Assembly: GCF_009362735.1 (NCBI RefSeq)
Contig: NZ_WHNP01000002.1
Coordinates: 188,491 to 252,490, forward strand
DNA from: Paraburkholderia franconis
Lineage (GTDB): Bacteria; Pseudomonadota; Gammaproteobacteria; Burkholderiales; Burkholderiaceae
Length of the DNA stretch: 64,000 nt
Direction: 5' to 3'
Each line of letters begins with the position of its first letter. Within the stretch, counting starts at the first letter, position 1. Position numbers and translations under genes: made by a program. This document shows positions 18,286 through 27,573 of this stretch, in pieces. The notes below the pieces were generated by a model. The model searched no databases and was not told the DNA's origin. It was given only the letters and a program-made list of their open reading frames with translations.

Positions 18286-18315
18286 ACGCGCGCTGGATGC
18301 GAATCCAGCGCGCGT
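18286..18315. terminator. Bidirectional terminator
   Basis: A 13-bp perfect stem (18286-18298 with 18303-18315, arms ACGCGCGCTGGAT/ATCCAGCGCGCGT), loop GCGA, flanked by A's on the left and T's on the right. It separates two convergent genes. Confidence 0.9.
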
Positions 18316-18337
18316 TTTCTATTCGGAAATCGCCGGC

Positions 18338-19093
18338 TTACTTGTTCGACGCGATCCGCTGCTGGATATGCTCTGCGCGCGCCGCCGACGCCGGATGCGA
18401 ACTGAGCATGCTCGACTTGCCGCCATCGAGCTTCGCGAGCTTGTTGAACGACGTGACGAGGCCGGAAGGATCGAGGCCTTTCTTCTTCTGGATATCGAAC
18501 GAATAGTCGTCGGCTGCCGATTCCTGCGATTGCGAGAACTGCGCGTTGATCAGCTTCTCGGAGAAATCGCCGAGCTGCGACGCGGAGATCGCGCCCGTGA
18601 TGCCGCCCGCCGATGTCGCCACCGACCGCAGCGCCGACGTCGCATACGCGACCTGCATCGCCTTCTTCGTGTGGCCGAGCGCGACGTGCCCCATCTCGTG
18701 ACCGACGACGCCGCGCACTTCGTCGTCCGTCATCATGTCCATCAGGCCGCTATAGACACGCACGCAGCCGTTCGCCATCGCCCACGCGTTGACGTCCTTC
18801 GTGATGTAGACCTTGTAGTTGACGGGCACGCCGTTGATGTTATCGCCGAGCTGCGCCGCGATCTTGTTCAGGCGCTTCGTGTACGGGCTGCCGGCACCCG
18901 CGATCTTGTTTTCCGAATCGAGCTGCGCGCACGACTTGTCGGACAGCGTGCGCACGTCGCCATCGGAGAGCGACGCGGCCTGAAACGCCTGCGAGCCGGA
19001 TTGAACGAGAGAATTGGGATCGAGGCTCATCCCCGAACAGGCGGCGAGCACGCCGCACGCGGCGGCAGCGAGAGCTACGCGGATCGTTTTCAT
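18338..19093 (-). CDS. M48 family metalloprotease lipoprotein (BepA/LoiP-like)
   Basis: A 251-residue lipoprotein: signal peptide with lipobox LAAC (Cys about residue 19), then a gluzincin M48 peptidase. The zinc motif HEMGHVALGH is near residue 125, and the third ligand is probably the Glu of QESAADDYSFDIQ. The C-terminal helix ends SSHPASAARAEHIQQRI, typical of LoiP/YcaL-like proteases. The likely job is quality control of outer membrane proteins in the periplasm. The longer frame upstream crosses a terminator, so the Met at 19093 with GAGACC upstream was chosen. No operon partner is apparent. Confidence 0.92.
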   Translation of the reverse strand: MKTIRVALAAAACGVLAACSGMSLDPNSLVQSGSQAFQAASLSDGDVRTLSDKSCAQLDSENKIAGAGSPYTKRLNKIAAQLGDNINGVPVNYKVYITKDVNAWAMANGCVRVYSGLMDMMTDDEVRGVVGHEMGHVALGHTKKAMQVAYATSALRSVATSAGGITGAISASQLGDFSEKLINAQFSQSQESAADDYSFDIQKKKGLDPSGLVTSFNKLAKLDGGKSSMLSSHPASAARAEHIQQRIASNK

Positions 19094-19155
19094 GTCGAAG
19101 GTCTCTTGACGGTTGTTATCGATGGTCATGCGCCATCGACAGGCGCCCAAAAGCA

Positions 19156-19180
19156 AAAACGCCTGACGGGCAGGCGTTTT
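19156..19180 (-). terminator. Terminator after the GST gene
   Basis: Ten-bp stem AAAACGCCTG/CAGGCGTTTT with loop ACGGG; on the minus strand it is followed by TTTTTGCTTTT. It lies 120 nt downstream of the GST stop and upstream of the M48 gene start. Confidence 0.8.
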
Positions 19181-19300
19181 TAACATGTTGAAAGGCGCCT
19201 TCGTCGAAAACGAAAGATTCCTTAACATTCCATCGGTGCGGCTCGACAACGGCGCGCGGCATTGACGTCTGCCGGGTCGCCGAGGATCGCCGTGTGTGGC

Positions 19301-19912
19301 TCAGGTCAGTGCCGTATCGATGAACGACTGACGCTGCGACAGCTTCTGATAGTGCTTGTCGAGATTCGGATGCTGCGCGCGCCAGTCGAGTTGCGGCATG
19401 CGGAAGTCCAGATAGCTCAGCGCGCAGCCCACGGCGACGTCGGCAAGCGTGTAGTGATTGCCCGCGCACCACGTCTTCGAGCCGAGCCCTCGCGCCATCG
19501 CCTTCAGGCCGTCATCGATCTTGTGACGCTGGCGTGCGACCCACGCTTCGCTGCGATGCGCTTCGTCGCGCAGCACGCCTTCGAGACGGATCAGCACGGC
19601 GGCATCCATCATGCCGTCGGCGAGCGCTTCCCAGCAGCGCACCTCGACGCGCTCGCGGCCCGACTGCGGCACAAGCTTGCACACGGGCGACAGCGTATCG
19701 ACGTAGTCGCAGATCACGCGCGAATCGAACACGGCCGCGCCGTCCTCCATCACGAGACACGGCACCTTGCCGAGCGGGTTGTAGTCGTGGATGGCCGTTT
19801 CCGCGGCCCAGACGTTTTCGAGTTCGAGCTTGTAGTCGATTTTCTTTTCGGCGAGCACGATCCGCGCCTTGCGGACGAATGGGCTCGACAGCGAACCGAT
19901 GAGTTTCATCAC
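19301..19912 (-). CDS. Glutathione S-transferase family protein
   Basis: A 203-residue cytosolic GST. The N-terminal thioredoxin-like domain begins MKLIGSLSSPFVRKARIVLAEK, with Ser in the SSPF position serving as probable catalytic residue, and contains the cis-Pro/gamma-Glu site NPLGKVPCLVMEDG. The C-terminal helical domain has the conserved N-capping stretch YTLADVAVGCALSYLD. It resembles the YibF-type GSTs of proteobacteria. Substrate unknown. The first Met is preceded by AGGATG. It is divergent from pepP. Confidence 0.93.
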   Translation of the reverse strand: MMKLIGSLSSPFVRKARIVLAEKKIDYKLELENVWAAETAIHDYNPLGKVPCLVMEDGAAVFDSRVICDYVDTLSPVCKLVPQSGRERVEVRCWEALADGMMDAAVLIRLEGVLRDEAHRSEAWVARQRHKIDDGLKAMARGLGSKTWCAGNHYTLADVAVGCALSYLDFRMPQLDWRAQHPNLDKHYQKLSQRQSFIDTALT

Positions 19913-20317
19913 ATCCTGCCTCGTTTGAAATTGGCCGAAAGTATACGTGCGTTGACGGGCGTTGGCAGATTTTCAATGCAGCGCGCGTGGCCCGGCGCGT
20001 TGCCGGCTTCAAGGCTGTCGACAGATTGCAACAATGCCGGCTGGGCGCGCGCCCGTCTACCTGGCCTGACGGCCAGGCGTTCGCGCATCGATGCCGGGTG
20101 GCCGTCGCCGTGGATGGCTGAGGCGTGGTCGCCGTTTCGAGCCATGAGGGGCGCGCGCGTGGGCCCGACCCGCGATCGTCGAGTCGATGGCTGCTCCCGA
20201 GGATACGCGCCACCCGCGCGTGGGCCCGACGGAAGCGATTCCAGTTGGGCGATACAATCGCAGCATTGCATTGCGGCGTCGAGCGATTGCCTCGCACGCC
20301 GCCGTCCAACCCGCACG
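19913..20317. other. Divergent intergenic region GST / pepP
   Basis: About 400 nt holding the divergent promoters. A TACAAT box at 20252-20257 is the likely -10 of pepP. A 16-bp direct repeat (CGCGCGTGGGCCCGAC at 20154-20169 and 20215-20230) occurs upstream of it. No gene or RNA was recognised. Confidence 0.45.
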
Positions 20318-21757
20318 ATGAACCCGCCGACCGAACTCATGACCGATCTGACTCCGGCTCTCGATATCTACCGTCAGCGCCGCGCGCGCGTGCTCGATGC
20401 GCTGCGCGCGACGGGCGGCGGCGTCGCGATCGTTCCGACCGCGCCCGAAGTCCTGCGCAACCGCGACGCCGACTACCCGTACCGGCACGACAGCTACTTC
20501 TATTACCTCACCGGCTTCACCGAGCCCGAAGCGATGCTCGTGCTCGACGCGAGCGCGAAGCAGAGCGAACCCACGGCGATCCTTTTTTGCCGAGCGAAGA
20601 ACGCCGAGCGCGAGACATGGGAAGGATTTCGCTTCGGCCCCGATGCCGCGCGCGAAGCATTCGGCGTCGACGCCGCGTTCGCCTTCGACGGGATCGACGC
20701 GCAGTTGCCGCGCATCATCGCGGACAAGCCGGCGCTGCACTATGCGCTGGGCACGTCGGAAGCATTCGACGGCAAGGTGCGCCACTGGCTCGACGCCGTG
20801 CGCGCGCAGGGCAGAACCGGGGTCGTCGCGCCGTCGGCCGTACACGACCTGATGCCGCTGCTCGACGACATGCGCCTCGTCAAGGACGAACATGAACTGT
20901 CGATCATGCGCCGCGCCGCCGCGATCTCCGCGCAGGCGCACCGGCGCGCGATGGCCGCGTGCCGCCCCGGGGTGCGCGAATACGAACTCGAAGCCGAACT
21001 GCTGTACACGTTCCGCAAGCACGGCGCGCAGGCGCCCGCGTATGGCTCGATCGTCGCGGCGGGCGCGAACGCGTGCGTGCTGCACTACCCCGCCGGCAAT
21101 GCCGTCGCGCAGGACGGCGATCTGATCCTGATCGACGCGGCGTGCGAGCTCGACGGCTACGCCTCGGACATCACGCGCACGTTTCCCGCGAACGGCCGCT
21201 TCACGCCTGCGCAGCGCGAGATCTACGACATCGTGCTGGCCGCGCAACAGGCCGCCATCGACGCGACGCGCGCAGGCGCGAGCTTCGACGCGCCGCATCA
21301 GGCCGCCGTGCGCGTGCTCGCGCAGGGGCTGCTCGATACGGGCATTCTCAGGCGCGACCTGTTCGCGGGCGTCGACGACGTCATCGCGGAGCGCGCGTAC
21401 GCGCGTTTTTACATGCACCGCACGGGCCACTGGCTCGGCATGGATGTGCACGACGCCGGCGACTATCGCGAGCGCGGCGTGAGCGCCGACGAAAGCGGCG
21501 CGCTGCCGTGGCGAACGCTGAAGCCGGGCATGACGCTGACGGTCGAGCCGGGCCTCTACATCCGCGCCGCCGACGATGTGCCCGAAAAGTACTGGAACAT
21601 CGGCATCCGTATCGAAGACGACGCGATTGTCACGACGACGGGCTGCGAGCTGATCACGCGCGATGTGCCCGTCGACGCGGACCAGATCGAGGCGCTGATG
21701 CAACAGGCGCAACCGGGGCAACAGGCGCAGCCGGCACACGAGGCGGGCGCCGCCTGA
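20318..21757 (+). CDS. pepP: Xaa-Pro aminopeptidase (aminopeptidase P)
   Basis: PepP, 479 residues, removes the N-terminal residue from peptides with proline at position 2. The N-terminal AMP_N domain contains RDADYPYRHDSYFYYLTGF. The pita-bread metallopeptidase domain shows the dimetal ligands in LIDAACELDGYASDITRTF (two Asp), HRTGHWLGMDVHDAG (His), LTVEPGLYI (Glu) and IGIRIEDD (Glu). The C-terminal 20 residues are Gln/Ala-rich (QQAQPGQQAQPAHE). Two starts are possible, 20318 and the Met seven codons later at 20339; neither has a clear Shine-Dalgarno. It precedes ubiH by 21 nt, the pepP-ubiH order being known from E. coli. Confidence 0.95.
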   Translation: MNPPTELMTDLTPALDIYRQRRARVLDALRATGGGVAIVPTAPEVLRNRDADYPYRHDSYFYYLTGFTEPEAMLVLDASAKQSEPTAILFCRAKNAERETWEGFRFGPDAAREAFGVDAAFAFDGIDAQLPRIIADKPALHYALGTSEAFDGKVRHWLDAVRAQGRTGVVAPSAVHDLMPLLDDMRLVKDEHELSIMRRAAAISAQAHRRAMAACRPGVREYELEAELLYTFRKHGAQAPAYGSIVAAGANACVLHYPAGNAVAQDGDLILIDAACELDGYASDITRTFPANGRFTPAQREIYDIVLAAQQAAIDATRAGASFDAPHQAAVRVLAQGLLDTGILRRDLFAGVDDVIAERAYARFYMHRTGHWLGMDVHDAGDYRERGVSADESGALPWRTLKPGMTLTVEPGLYIRAADDVPEKYWNIGIRIEDDAIVTTTGCELITRDVPVDADQIEALMQQAQPGQQAQPAHEAGAA

Positions 21758-21778
21758 GCGCAAGGAACAGACAAGAAG

Positions 21779-22999
21779 ATGAACGATGTCCATCAGGCGG
21801 CCGCGAACGCGCCGCTCGTCCCCTCGAACACGCAGCCATTCGACTACGACGTGACGATCGTCGGCGCGGGGCCTGTCGGGCTCGCGCTCGCGGGCTGGCT
21901 GGCGCGGCGCAGTGCGACGCAGCAACTGTCGGTCGCGCTGATCGACGCGCGCGAGCCGGAAGACTCGATCGCCGATCCGCGCGCGATTGCCGTGTCGCAC
22001 GGCAGCCGGATGATTCTCGAACCGCTGCGCTGGCCCTCCGACGCGACCGCGATCCAGCGCATCCACGTATCGCAGCGCGGCCACTTCGGGCGCACGCTGA
22101 TCGATCACGCGGAACACGGTCTGCCCGCGCTCGGCTACGTGCTGCGCTACGGATCGATCGTGCACGCGCTCGCCGACGCCGTGCGTACGACGCATGTGCA
22201 CTGGTTCAAGTCAACGAAGGCCCAGCCGCCGCAGCAACTCGAAGACGACGGCGTGCTGCTGCCGATCGAAAGCGCGCATGTGACGCGCACGCTGCGCACG
22301 CGCATTCTCGTGAATGCCGAAGGCGGTCTCTTCGGCGAGCAGCAGGCCGGGGCCGGAGCAACACGCGATTACGGACAGACAGCGCTGGTCGGCACCGTGA
22401 CGCTGTCGGCACCGCAGCCGCATGTCGCATGGGAGCGCTTCACGCCGCGAGGCCCGATTGCGCTTTTGCCGATGGGCGGCGTGCGCGGCGCGGACTACGC
22501 GCTCGTCTGGTGCTGCGCGCCGGAACAGGCGGCGCGCCGCGCGCAATTGTCCGACGAAGATTTCCTGCGCGAACTCGGCGCCGAGTTCGGCGACCGGATG
22601 GGCCGCTTCATCCAGATCAAAGGTCGCGCCGCGTTCCCGCTCGGTCTCAATACCGTCGATACGCTCGTCAAGGGCAATGTCGCCGCGATCGGCAATGCGG
22701 CACAGACGCTGCATCCCGTCGCCGGACAGGGGTTGAATCTCGGACTGCGCGACGCCCACGCGCTCGCCGACGCGCTGTCGCATCACGGCGCGACGCGCAG
22801 CGCGCTCGCGGCCTTCGCGCGCCGCCGCGCGCTCGACCGGCGCATGACGATCGGCGCCACCGACACGCTCGCCCGTCTCTTCACGATCGACTTTCCGCCG
22901 CTCGCGACGCTGCGCGGACTCGCACTCACCGCGCTGGAATTCGTGCCGCCCGTGAAGACGGCCCTCGCCCGTCAGATGATGTTCGGACAGCGCCGCTAG
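21779..22999 (+). CDS. ubiH: FAD-dependent monooxygenase, UbiH/VisC family
   Basis: A 406-residue flavoprotein hydroxylase of ubiquinone biosynthesis. The dinucleotide-binding motif VTIVGAGPVGLALAGWLARR is at residues 24-43, and the FAD ribityl/second motif GNAAQTLHPVAGQGLNLGLRDA at about 305-326. UbiH, UbiI and UbiF hydroxylate different ring positions of the quinone; position behind pepP favours UbiH, but the exact ring position cannot be read from sequence. GGAAC/AAGAAG purines precede the ATG. Likely co-transcribed with pepP. Confidence 0.9.
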   Translation: MNDVHQAAANAPLVPSNTQPFDYDVTIVGAGPVGLALAGWLARRSATQQLSVALIDAREPEDSIADPRAIAVSHGSRMILEPLRWPSDATAIQRIHVSQRGHFGRTLIDHAEHGLPALGYVLRYGSIVHALADAVRTTHVHWFKSTKAQPPQQLEDDGVLLPIESAHVTRTLRTRILVNAEGGLFGEQQAGAGATRDYGQTALVGTVTLSAPQPHVAWERFTPRGPIALLPMGGVRGADYALVWCCAPEQAARRAQLSDEDFLRELGAEFGDRMGRFIQIKGRAAFPLGLNTVDTLVKGNVAAIGNAAQTLHPVAGQGLNLGLRDAHALADALSHHGATRSALAAFARRRALDRRMTIGATDTLARLFTIDFPPLATLRGLALTALEFVPPVKTALARQMMFGQRR

Positions 23000-23196
23000 G
23001 CGTCGCGAAAAACGCGTGACAGTGGCCGCCGTTCTATGACCGCGACCACTTTCATAGAAGATTTAATGAGTTGCCTCACGGGCCGTTGCGTCTGGCTCTA
23101 GCGCGTTAACGCTAAAATAACAGTTTTCCCTCGTATTTTGCGGTACGCAAGGTGCGCTATTTTGAGCGCATTGGATGCTCGCCGCCGATGTCCGCC

Positions 23197-24261
23197 ATGC
23201 CCACTCTCGGCTCCCACACACTGCGCAACAACCTGTTCGTCGCCCCGATGGCGGGCGTGACGGACCGGCCGTTCCGCCAGCTCTGCAAGCGCATGGGCGC
23301 GGGCTATGCAGTGTCGGAGATGGTGGCGTCGAACGCGCAGTTGTGGAAGAGCGAAAAGACGATGCGCCGCGCGAATCACGCAGGCGAAGTCGAGCCGATC
23401 GCGGTGCAGATCGCTGGCGCGGACCCGCAGATGATGGCCGAGGCCGCGCGCTACAACGTCGCGAACGGCGCGCAGATCATCGATATCAACATGGGCTGCC
23501 CGGCCAAGAAGGTCTGCAATGTCGCGGCCGGGTCAGCGTTGCTGCAGAACGAGCCGCTCGTGCAGCAGATCGTCGAGGCAGTGGTGGGCGCCGTCGGTGT
23601 CGGCCCGCACGCCGTGCCCGTCACGCTGAAAATCCGCACTGGCTGGAACCGCGAAAACAGGAACGCGCTGAACGTCGCGCGGCTCGCCGAGAACTCGGGC
23701 GTTTCGATGCTGACGGTCCACGGCCGCACGCGCGCCGATCTGTACCACGGCGAAGCTGAGTACGCAACGATTGCCGCCGTGAAGGCCGCGGTGAAGATTC
23801 CAGTGGTGGCGAACGGCGACATCACATCGCCGCAGAAGGCGCGCGACGTGCTGGCCGCGACGGGCGCCGACGCGATCATGATCGGCCGCGCGGCACAGGG
23901 GCGCCCGTGGCTCTTCCGCGAGATCGAGCACTTCCTGCGCACGGGCGAGCTGATGGAAGCGCCGCGCATCGACGAAATCCAGCAGGTGATGAACGAGCAC
24001 CTGGAAGATCATTACGCGTTCTATGGCGAATTTACGGGCGTTCGGACTGCGCGCAAGCACATCGGCTGGTACACTCGCGGCCTTTCCGGCGCCAATGTGT
24101 TCCGCCATCGCATGAATACGCTGGACACAACGCGCGAACAACTACTCGCCGTCAACGAATTCTTCGACGCGCAAAAGGCGATTTCGGACCGCCTCGTGTA
24201 CGTCGGCGACGAAGTCAACAACAACGGCGAGCAGGACCAAACCGACCGACTAGCAGCATGA
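23197..24261 (+). CDS. dusB: tRNA-dihydrouridine synthase B
   Basis: DusB (354 residues) is an FMN enzyme that reduces uridine at tRNA positions in the D-loop (U17 in E. coli). The TIM barrel shows NNLFVAPMAGVTDRPFR near the N-terminus, INMGCPAKKVCNVAAGSALL with the catalytic Cys (about residue 98-105), LTVHGRTRADLYHGEA and NGDITSPQKARDVLAATGADAIMIGR. The start at 23197 (MPTLGS) is used; Met at 23188 (MSAMPT) is equally possible. A TAAAAT box near 23112-23117 may be the promoter. The gene overlaps fis by ATGA, the conserved dusB-fis operon. Confidence 0.96.
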   Translation: MPTLGSHTLRNNLFVAPMAGVTDRPFRQLCKRMGAGYAVSEMVASNAQLWKSEKTMRRANHAGEVEPIAVQIAGADPQMMAEAARYNVANGAQIIDINMGCPAKKVCNVAAGSALLQNEPLVQQIVEAVVGAVGVGPHAVPVTLKIRTGWNRENRNALNVARLAENSGVSMLTVHGRTRADLYHGEAEYATIAAVKAAVKIPVVANGDITSPQKARDVLAATGADAIMIGRAAQGRPWLFREIEHFLRTGELMEAPRIDEIQQVMNEHLEDHYAFYGEFTGVRTARKHIGWYTRGLSGANVFRHRMNTLDTTREQLLAVNEFFDAQKAISDRLVYVGDEVNNNGEQDQTDRLAA

Positions 24262-24491
24262 GCAAGCACAATATCGAACAATGTGTCCGCGACAGCCTGG
24301 GTATGTACTTCCAGGATCTCGACGGCTCCAATCCGCACGATGTCTATGACATGGTGATTTCGTGTGTCGAAAAACCGATGCTCGAGGTGGTGCTCGAGCA
24401 GGCCGGCGGCAATCAGTCGCTGGCAGCCGAGTATCTCGGCATCAACCGCAATACGCTGCGCAAGAAACTGCAACAGCACGGCCTGCTGTAG
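24258..24491 (+). CDS. fis: Fis family nucleoid-associated DNA-binding protein
   Basis: A 77-residue Fis: helix-turn-helix at the C-terminus ([21 protein letters not shown]) and a short helical N-terminal dimerisation part. It is shorter than E. coli Fis (98 residues), as usual in betaproteobacteria, lacking the flexible N-terminal arm that activates Hin/Gin inversion. Fis bends DNA and tunes rRNA, metabolic and virulence promoters with growth phase. The start overlaps the dusB stop (ATGA at 24258-24261). Confidence 0.95.
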   Translation: MSKHNIEQCVRDSLGMYFQDLDGSNPHDVYDMVISCVEKPMLEVVLEQAGGNQSLAAEYLGINRNTLRKKLQQHGLL

Positions 24492-24534
24492 TTTTAGCGC
24501 CCTGCCACGCCTTTCATCGGCTTTTGTTCCCATC

Positions 24535-26100
24535 ATGATCAAGCAAGCGCTCATCTCCGTTTCCGACAAGTCCGGCATCGTCGATTTCGCGAAATCGCTA
24601 TCGGACCTCGGCGTCAAGATCCTGTCGACGGGCGGCACCGCGAAACTGCTCGCGGATGCCGGCCTTTCCGTTACCGAAGTGGCCGATTACACGGGCTTTC
24701 CGGAAATGCTGGATGGGCGCGTGAAGACGCTGCACCCGAAAGTGCACGGCGGCATCCTCGCCCGCCGCGATTTGCCGGAGCACATGGCCGCGCTCGAAAA
24801 GCACAGCATTCCGACCATCGACCTGCTCGTCGTGAACCTGTATCCGTTCGTGCAGACCGTGTCGAAGGAAGAATGCACGCTGGAAGACGCGATCGAGAAC
24901 ATCGACATCGGCGGCCCGACGATGCTGCGCTCGGCCGCGAAGAACCATCGCGACGTGACGGTCGTCGTCGACCCTGCCGACTACGCGAGCGTGCTCGAAG
25001 AAATGCGCGCGAACGGCAACAAGGTCGGCTACAAGACCAACTTCCGTCTCGCGACCAAGGTGTTCGCGCACACCGCGCAGTACGACGGCGCGATCACGAA
25101 CTATCTGACGAGCCTCACGGAAGAACTGCAGCACCGCGACCGCAACACGTACCCGGCCACGCTCAACATGGCGTTCGAGAAGGTTCAGGACCTGCGCTAT
25201 GGCGAGAACCCGCATCAGAGCGCCGCGTTCTACCGCGACATCGCGGTACCCGCCGGCGCGCTCGCGAACTATCGCCAGTTGCAGGGCAAGGAGCTGTCGT
25301 ACAACAACATCGCCGACTCGGATGCCGCGTGGGAATGCGTGAAAACATTCGACGCGCCCGCCTGCGTGATCATCAAGCACGCGAATCCATGCGGCGTGGC
25401 CATCGGCGCGAACGCGCACGAAGCGTATTCAAAGGCGTTCCAGACCGATCCGACCTCGGCGTTCGGCGGCATCATCGCATTCAATCGCGAAGTGGATGAA
25501 ACGGCCGCTCAGGCGGTCGTGAAGCAGTTCGTCGAAGTGCTGATCGCGCCGTCGTTCAGCGAAGCGGCCAAGCAGGTGTTCGCGGCCAAGCAGAACGTGC
25601 GCCTGCTCGAAATCGCATTGGGCGAAGGCCACAACGCGTTCGATCTGAAGCGCGTGGGCGGCGGCCTGCTGGTGCAGTCGCTCGATGCGAAGAACGTGCA
25701 GCCGCACGAACTGCGCGTCGTCACAAAACGTCACCCGACGCCGAAGGAAATGGACGATCTGCTGTTCGCATGGCGCGTCGCGAAGTTCGTGAAGTCGAAC
25801 GCCATCGTGTTCTGCGCGAACGGCATGACGATGGGTGTCGGCGCGGGGCAGATGAGCCGCGTGGATTCGGCGCGCATCGCGAGCATCAAGGCGCAGAACG
25901 CGGGCCTGACGCTGTCGGGTACGGCCGTGGCGTCGGATGCGTTCTTCCCGTTCCGCGACGGTCTCGACGTGGTCGTCGGGGCAGGCGCGACCTGCGTGAT
26001 CCAGCCGGGCGGCTCGATGCGCGACGACGAAGTGATCGCCGCCGCCGATGAGCACAACATCGCGATGGTCGTGACGGGCGTTCGCCACTTCCGCCACTGA
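24535..26100 (+). CDS. purH: Bifunctional purine biosynthesis protein PurH
   Basis: PurH (521 residues) carries out the last two steps of IMP synthesis. The N-terminal MGS-like IMP cyclohydrolase starts [18 protein letters not shown], with [14 protein letters not shown] and [15 protein letters not shown]. The C-terminal AICAR formyltransferase contains the active-site KHANPCGVA (about residue 280) and later [28 protein letters not shown]. Forty-odd nt separate it from fis. A terminator follows directly, so it is probably the end of the unit. Confidence 0.97.
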   Translation: MIKQALISVSDKSGIVDFAKSLSDLGVKILSTGGTAKLLADAGLSVTEVADYTGFPEMLDGRVKTLHPKVHGGILARRDLPEHMAALEKHSIPTIDLLVVNLYPFVQTVSKEECTLEDAIENIDIGGPTMLRSAAKNHRDVTVVVDPADYASVLEEMRANGNKVGYKTNFRLATKVFAHTAQYDGAITNYLTSLTEELQHRDRNTYPATLNMAFEKVQDLRYGENPHQSAAFYRDIAVPAGALANYRQLQGKELSYNNIADSDAAWECVKTFDAPACVIIKHANPCGVAIGANAHEAYSKAFQTDPTSAFGGIIAFNREVDETAAQAVVKQFVEVLIAPSFSEAAKQVFAAKQNVRLLEIALGEGHNAFDLKRVGGGLLVQSLDAKNVQPHELRVVTKRHPTPKEMDDLLFAWRVAKFVKSNAIVFCANGMTMGVGAGQMSRVDSARIASIKAQNAGLTLSGTAVASDAFFPFRDGLDVVVGAGATCVIQPGGSMRDDEVIAAADEHNIAMVVTGVRHFRH

Positions 26101-26120
26101 TCGGCTGTCCGCTTCTTCTG

Positions 26121-26155
26121 AAACGGCCCGGCGGGTTGCAACTGCCGGGCCGTTT
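26121..26155 (+). terminator. Terminator after purH
   Basis: A 12-bp stem AAACGGCCCGGC (26121-26132) with GCCGGGCCGTTT (26144-26155), loop of 11 nt, then TTGCATTTG. Confidence 0.85.
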
Positions 26156-26204
26156 TGCATTTGATTCGTTGTAGTATCGCAGGCACCGAACACGCACGGC
26201 ATCT

Positions 26205-26747
26205 ATGAGAATTCTCGGCATCGACCCAGGCTTGCGCGTCACCGGCTTCGGCGTGATCGATCAGTCCGGCCACCAGCTCACCTATGTGACGAGCGGCGTC
26301 ATCAAGACGGCCGATGCCGATCTGCCGACCCGGCTCGGCACCATCTTCGAAGGCATTTCGACGCTGATCCGCCAGCATGCGCCGGACCAGGCAGCGATCG
26401 AAAAGGTGTTCGTGAACGTCAATCCGCAATCGACGCTGTTGCTCGGCCAGGCGCGTGGCGCGGCGATTTGCGGGCTGGTCTCGGGCGGCGTGCCCGTCGC
26501 CGAGTACACGGCGTTGCAGTTGAAGCAGGCCGTAGTCGGCTACGGACGCGCGACCAAGGAGCAAATGCAGCAGATGGTCGTGCGGCTGCTGAGCCTCTCG
26601 GGCATCCCATCCACCGATGCCGCCGATGCCCTCGGCATGGCGATCTGCCATGCACACGGCGGCGGCACGCTCAGCACGCTGGGCGGCATCGCGCCCGCGC
26701 TTGCGAAGAAGGGATTGCGGGTGCGGCGCGGGCGGCTGGTGGGGTGA
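26205..26747 (+). CDS. ruvC: Holliday junction resolvase RuvC
   Basis: RuvC (180 residues) is the dimeric endonuclease that cuts Holliday junctions at the end of RuvAB-driven branch migration. Acidic catalytic residues are visible: Asp in [14 protein letters not shown] (residue about 7), Glu in [20 protein letters not shown] (about 67), and the Asp pair in [16 protein letters not shown] (about 140-143). The start is the first Met, with a TAGTAT-like box upstream. It precedes ruvA by 136 nt. Confidence 0.97.
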   Translation: MRILGIDPGLRVTGFGVIDQSGHQLTYVTSGVIKTADADLPTRLGTIFEGISTLIRQHAPDQAAIEKVFVNVNPQSTLLLGQARGAAICGLVSGGVPVAEYTALQLKQAVVGYGRATKEQMQQMVVRLLSLSGIPSTDAADALGMAICHAHGGGTLSTLGGIAPALAKKGLRVRRGRLVG

Positions 26748-26883
26748 TCTTTTGACCTTCTCGACACGCGATTTGCGGTCATACGGTCAACGCCGCACCT
26801 GACGGCCCGCGGGTGCCAGCCCGGCTCGCGAAAGCGGTTCCCCCTGCGCTACACTCGCGCTTTCCCTCACGATAGAACCCGCC

Positions 26884-27465
26884 ATGATCGGTCGCATCGC
26901 CGGCGTCCTGCTGGAAAAGAATCCGCCTCATCTTCTGATCGACTGCAACGGTGTCGGCTACGAAGTCGATGTACCGATGAGCACGTTCTACAACCTGCCC
27001 TCGACAGGCGAAAAGGTCGTGCTGCTCACACAGATGATCGTACGCGAGGACGCGCATCTGCTGTATGGCTTCCTCACACCGCAAGAGCGTTCGACGTTTC
27101 GCGAGTTGTTAAAGATCACGGGCATCGGCGCGCGCATGGCGCTCGCCGTGCTGTCCGGCATGAGCGTGCAGGAACTGTCGCAGACGGTGACGATGCAGGA
27201 TGCCGCGCGCCTCACGCGCGTGCCCGGCATCGGCAAGAAGACGGCGGAGCGGCTCCTGCTCGAACTGAAGGGCAAGCTCGGCGCCGACCTTGGCGCAGTG
27301 GCGGGTGCGGCGTCGCCGTCCGGTCACGCGTCCGACATCCTGAATGCATTGCTGGCATTGGGCTACTCCGAAAAAGAAGCGTTGGCTGCCATCAAGAATG
27401 TGCCGGCCGGCACCGGCGTTTCCGAAGGCATCAAGCTTGCGTTGAAGGCGCTGTCGAAGGGCTGA
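26884..27465 (+). CDS. ruvA: Holliday junction branch migration protein RuvA
   Basis: RuvA (193 residues) forms the tetramer that holds the Holliday junction open and loads RuvB. Domain I OB fold is at residues 1-64 ([20 protein letters not shown]), domain II carries the two helix-hairpin-helix motifs ([19 protein letters not shown] and [19 protein letters not shown]), and domain III ([19 protein letters not shown]) binds RuvB. Length and layout are standard. Confidence 0.97.
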   Translation: MIGRIAGVLLEKNPPHLLIDCNGVGYEVDVPMSTFYNLPSTGEKVVLLTQMIVREDAHLLYGFLTPQERSTFRELLKITGIGARMALAVLSGMSVQELSQTVTMQDAARLTRVPGIGKKTAERLLLELKGKLGADLGAVAGAASPSGHASDILNALLALGYSEKEALAAIKNVPAGTGVSEGIKLALKALSKG

Positions 27466-27573
27466 GCGGGCCTCCACAGCGGCGATGCGTGAAGCTTCGC
27501 ACGCCGCTTGTATGTGCGCACCCTGGCCGTTCGGCCAGGTCGTCGAACGGGCCGCGCGCGGTACAATGCCTTC

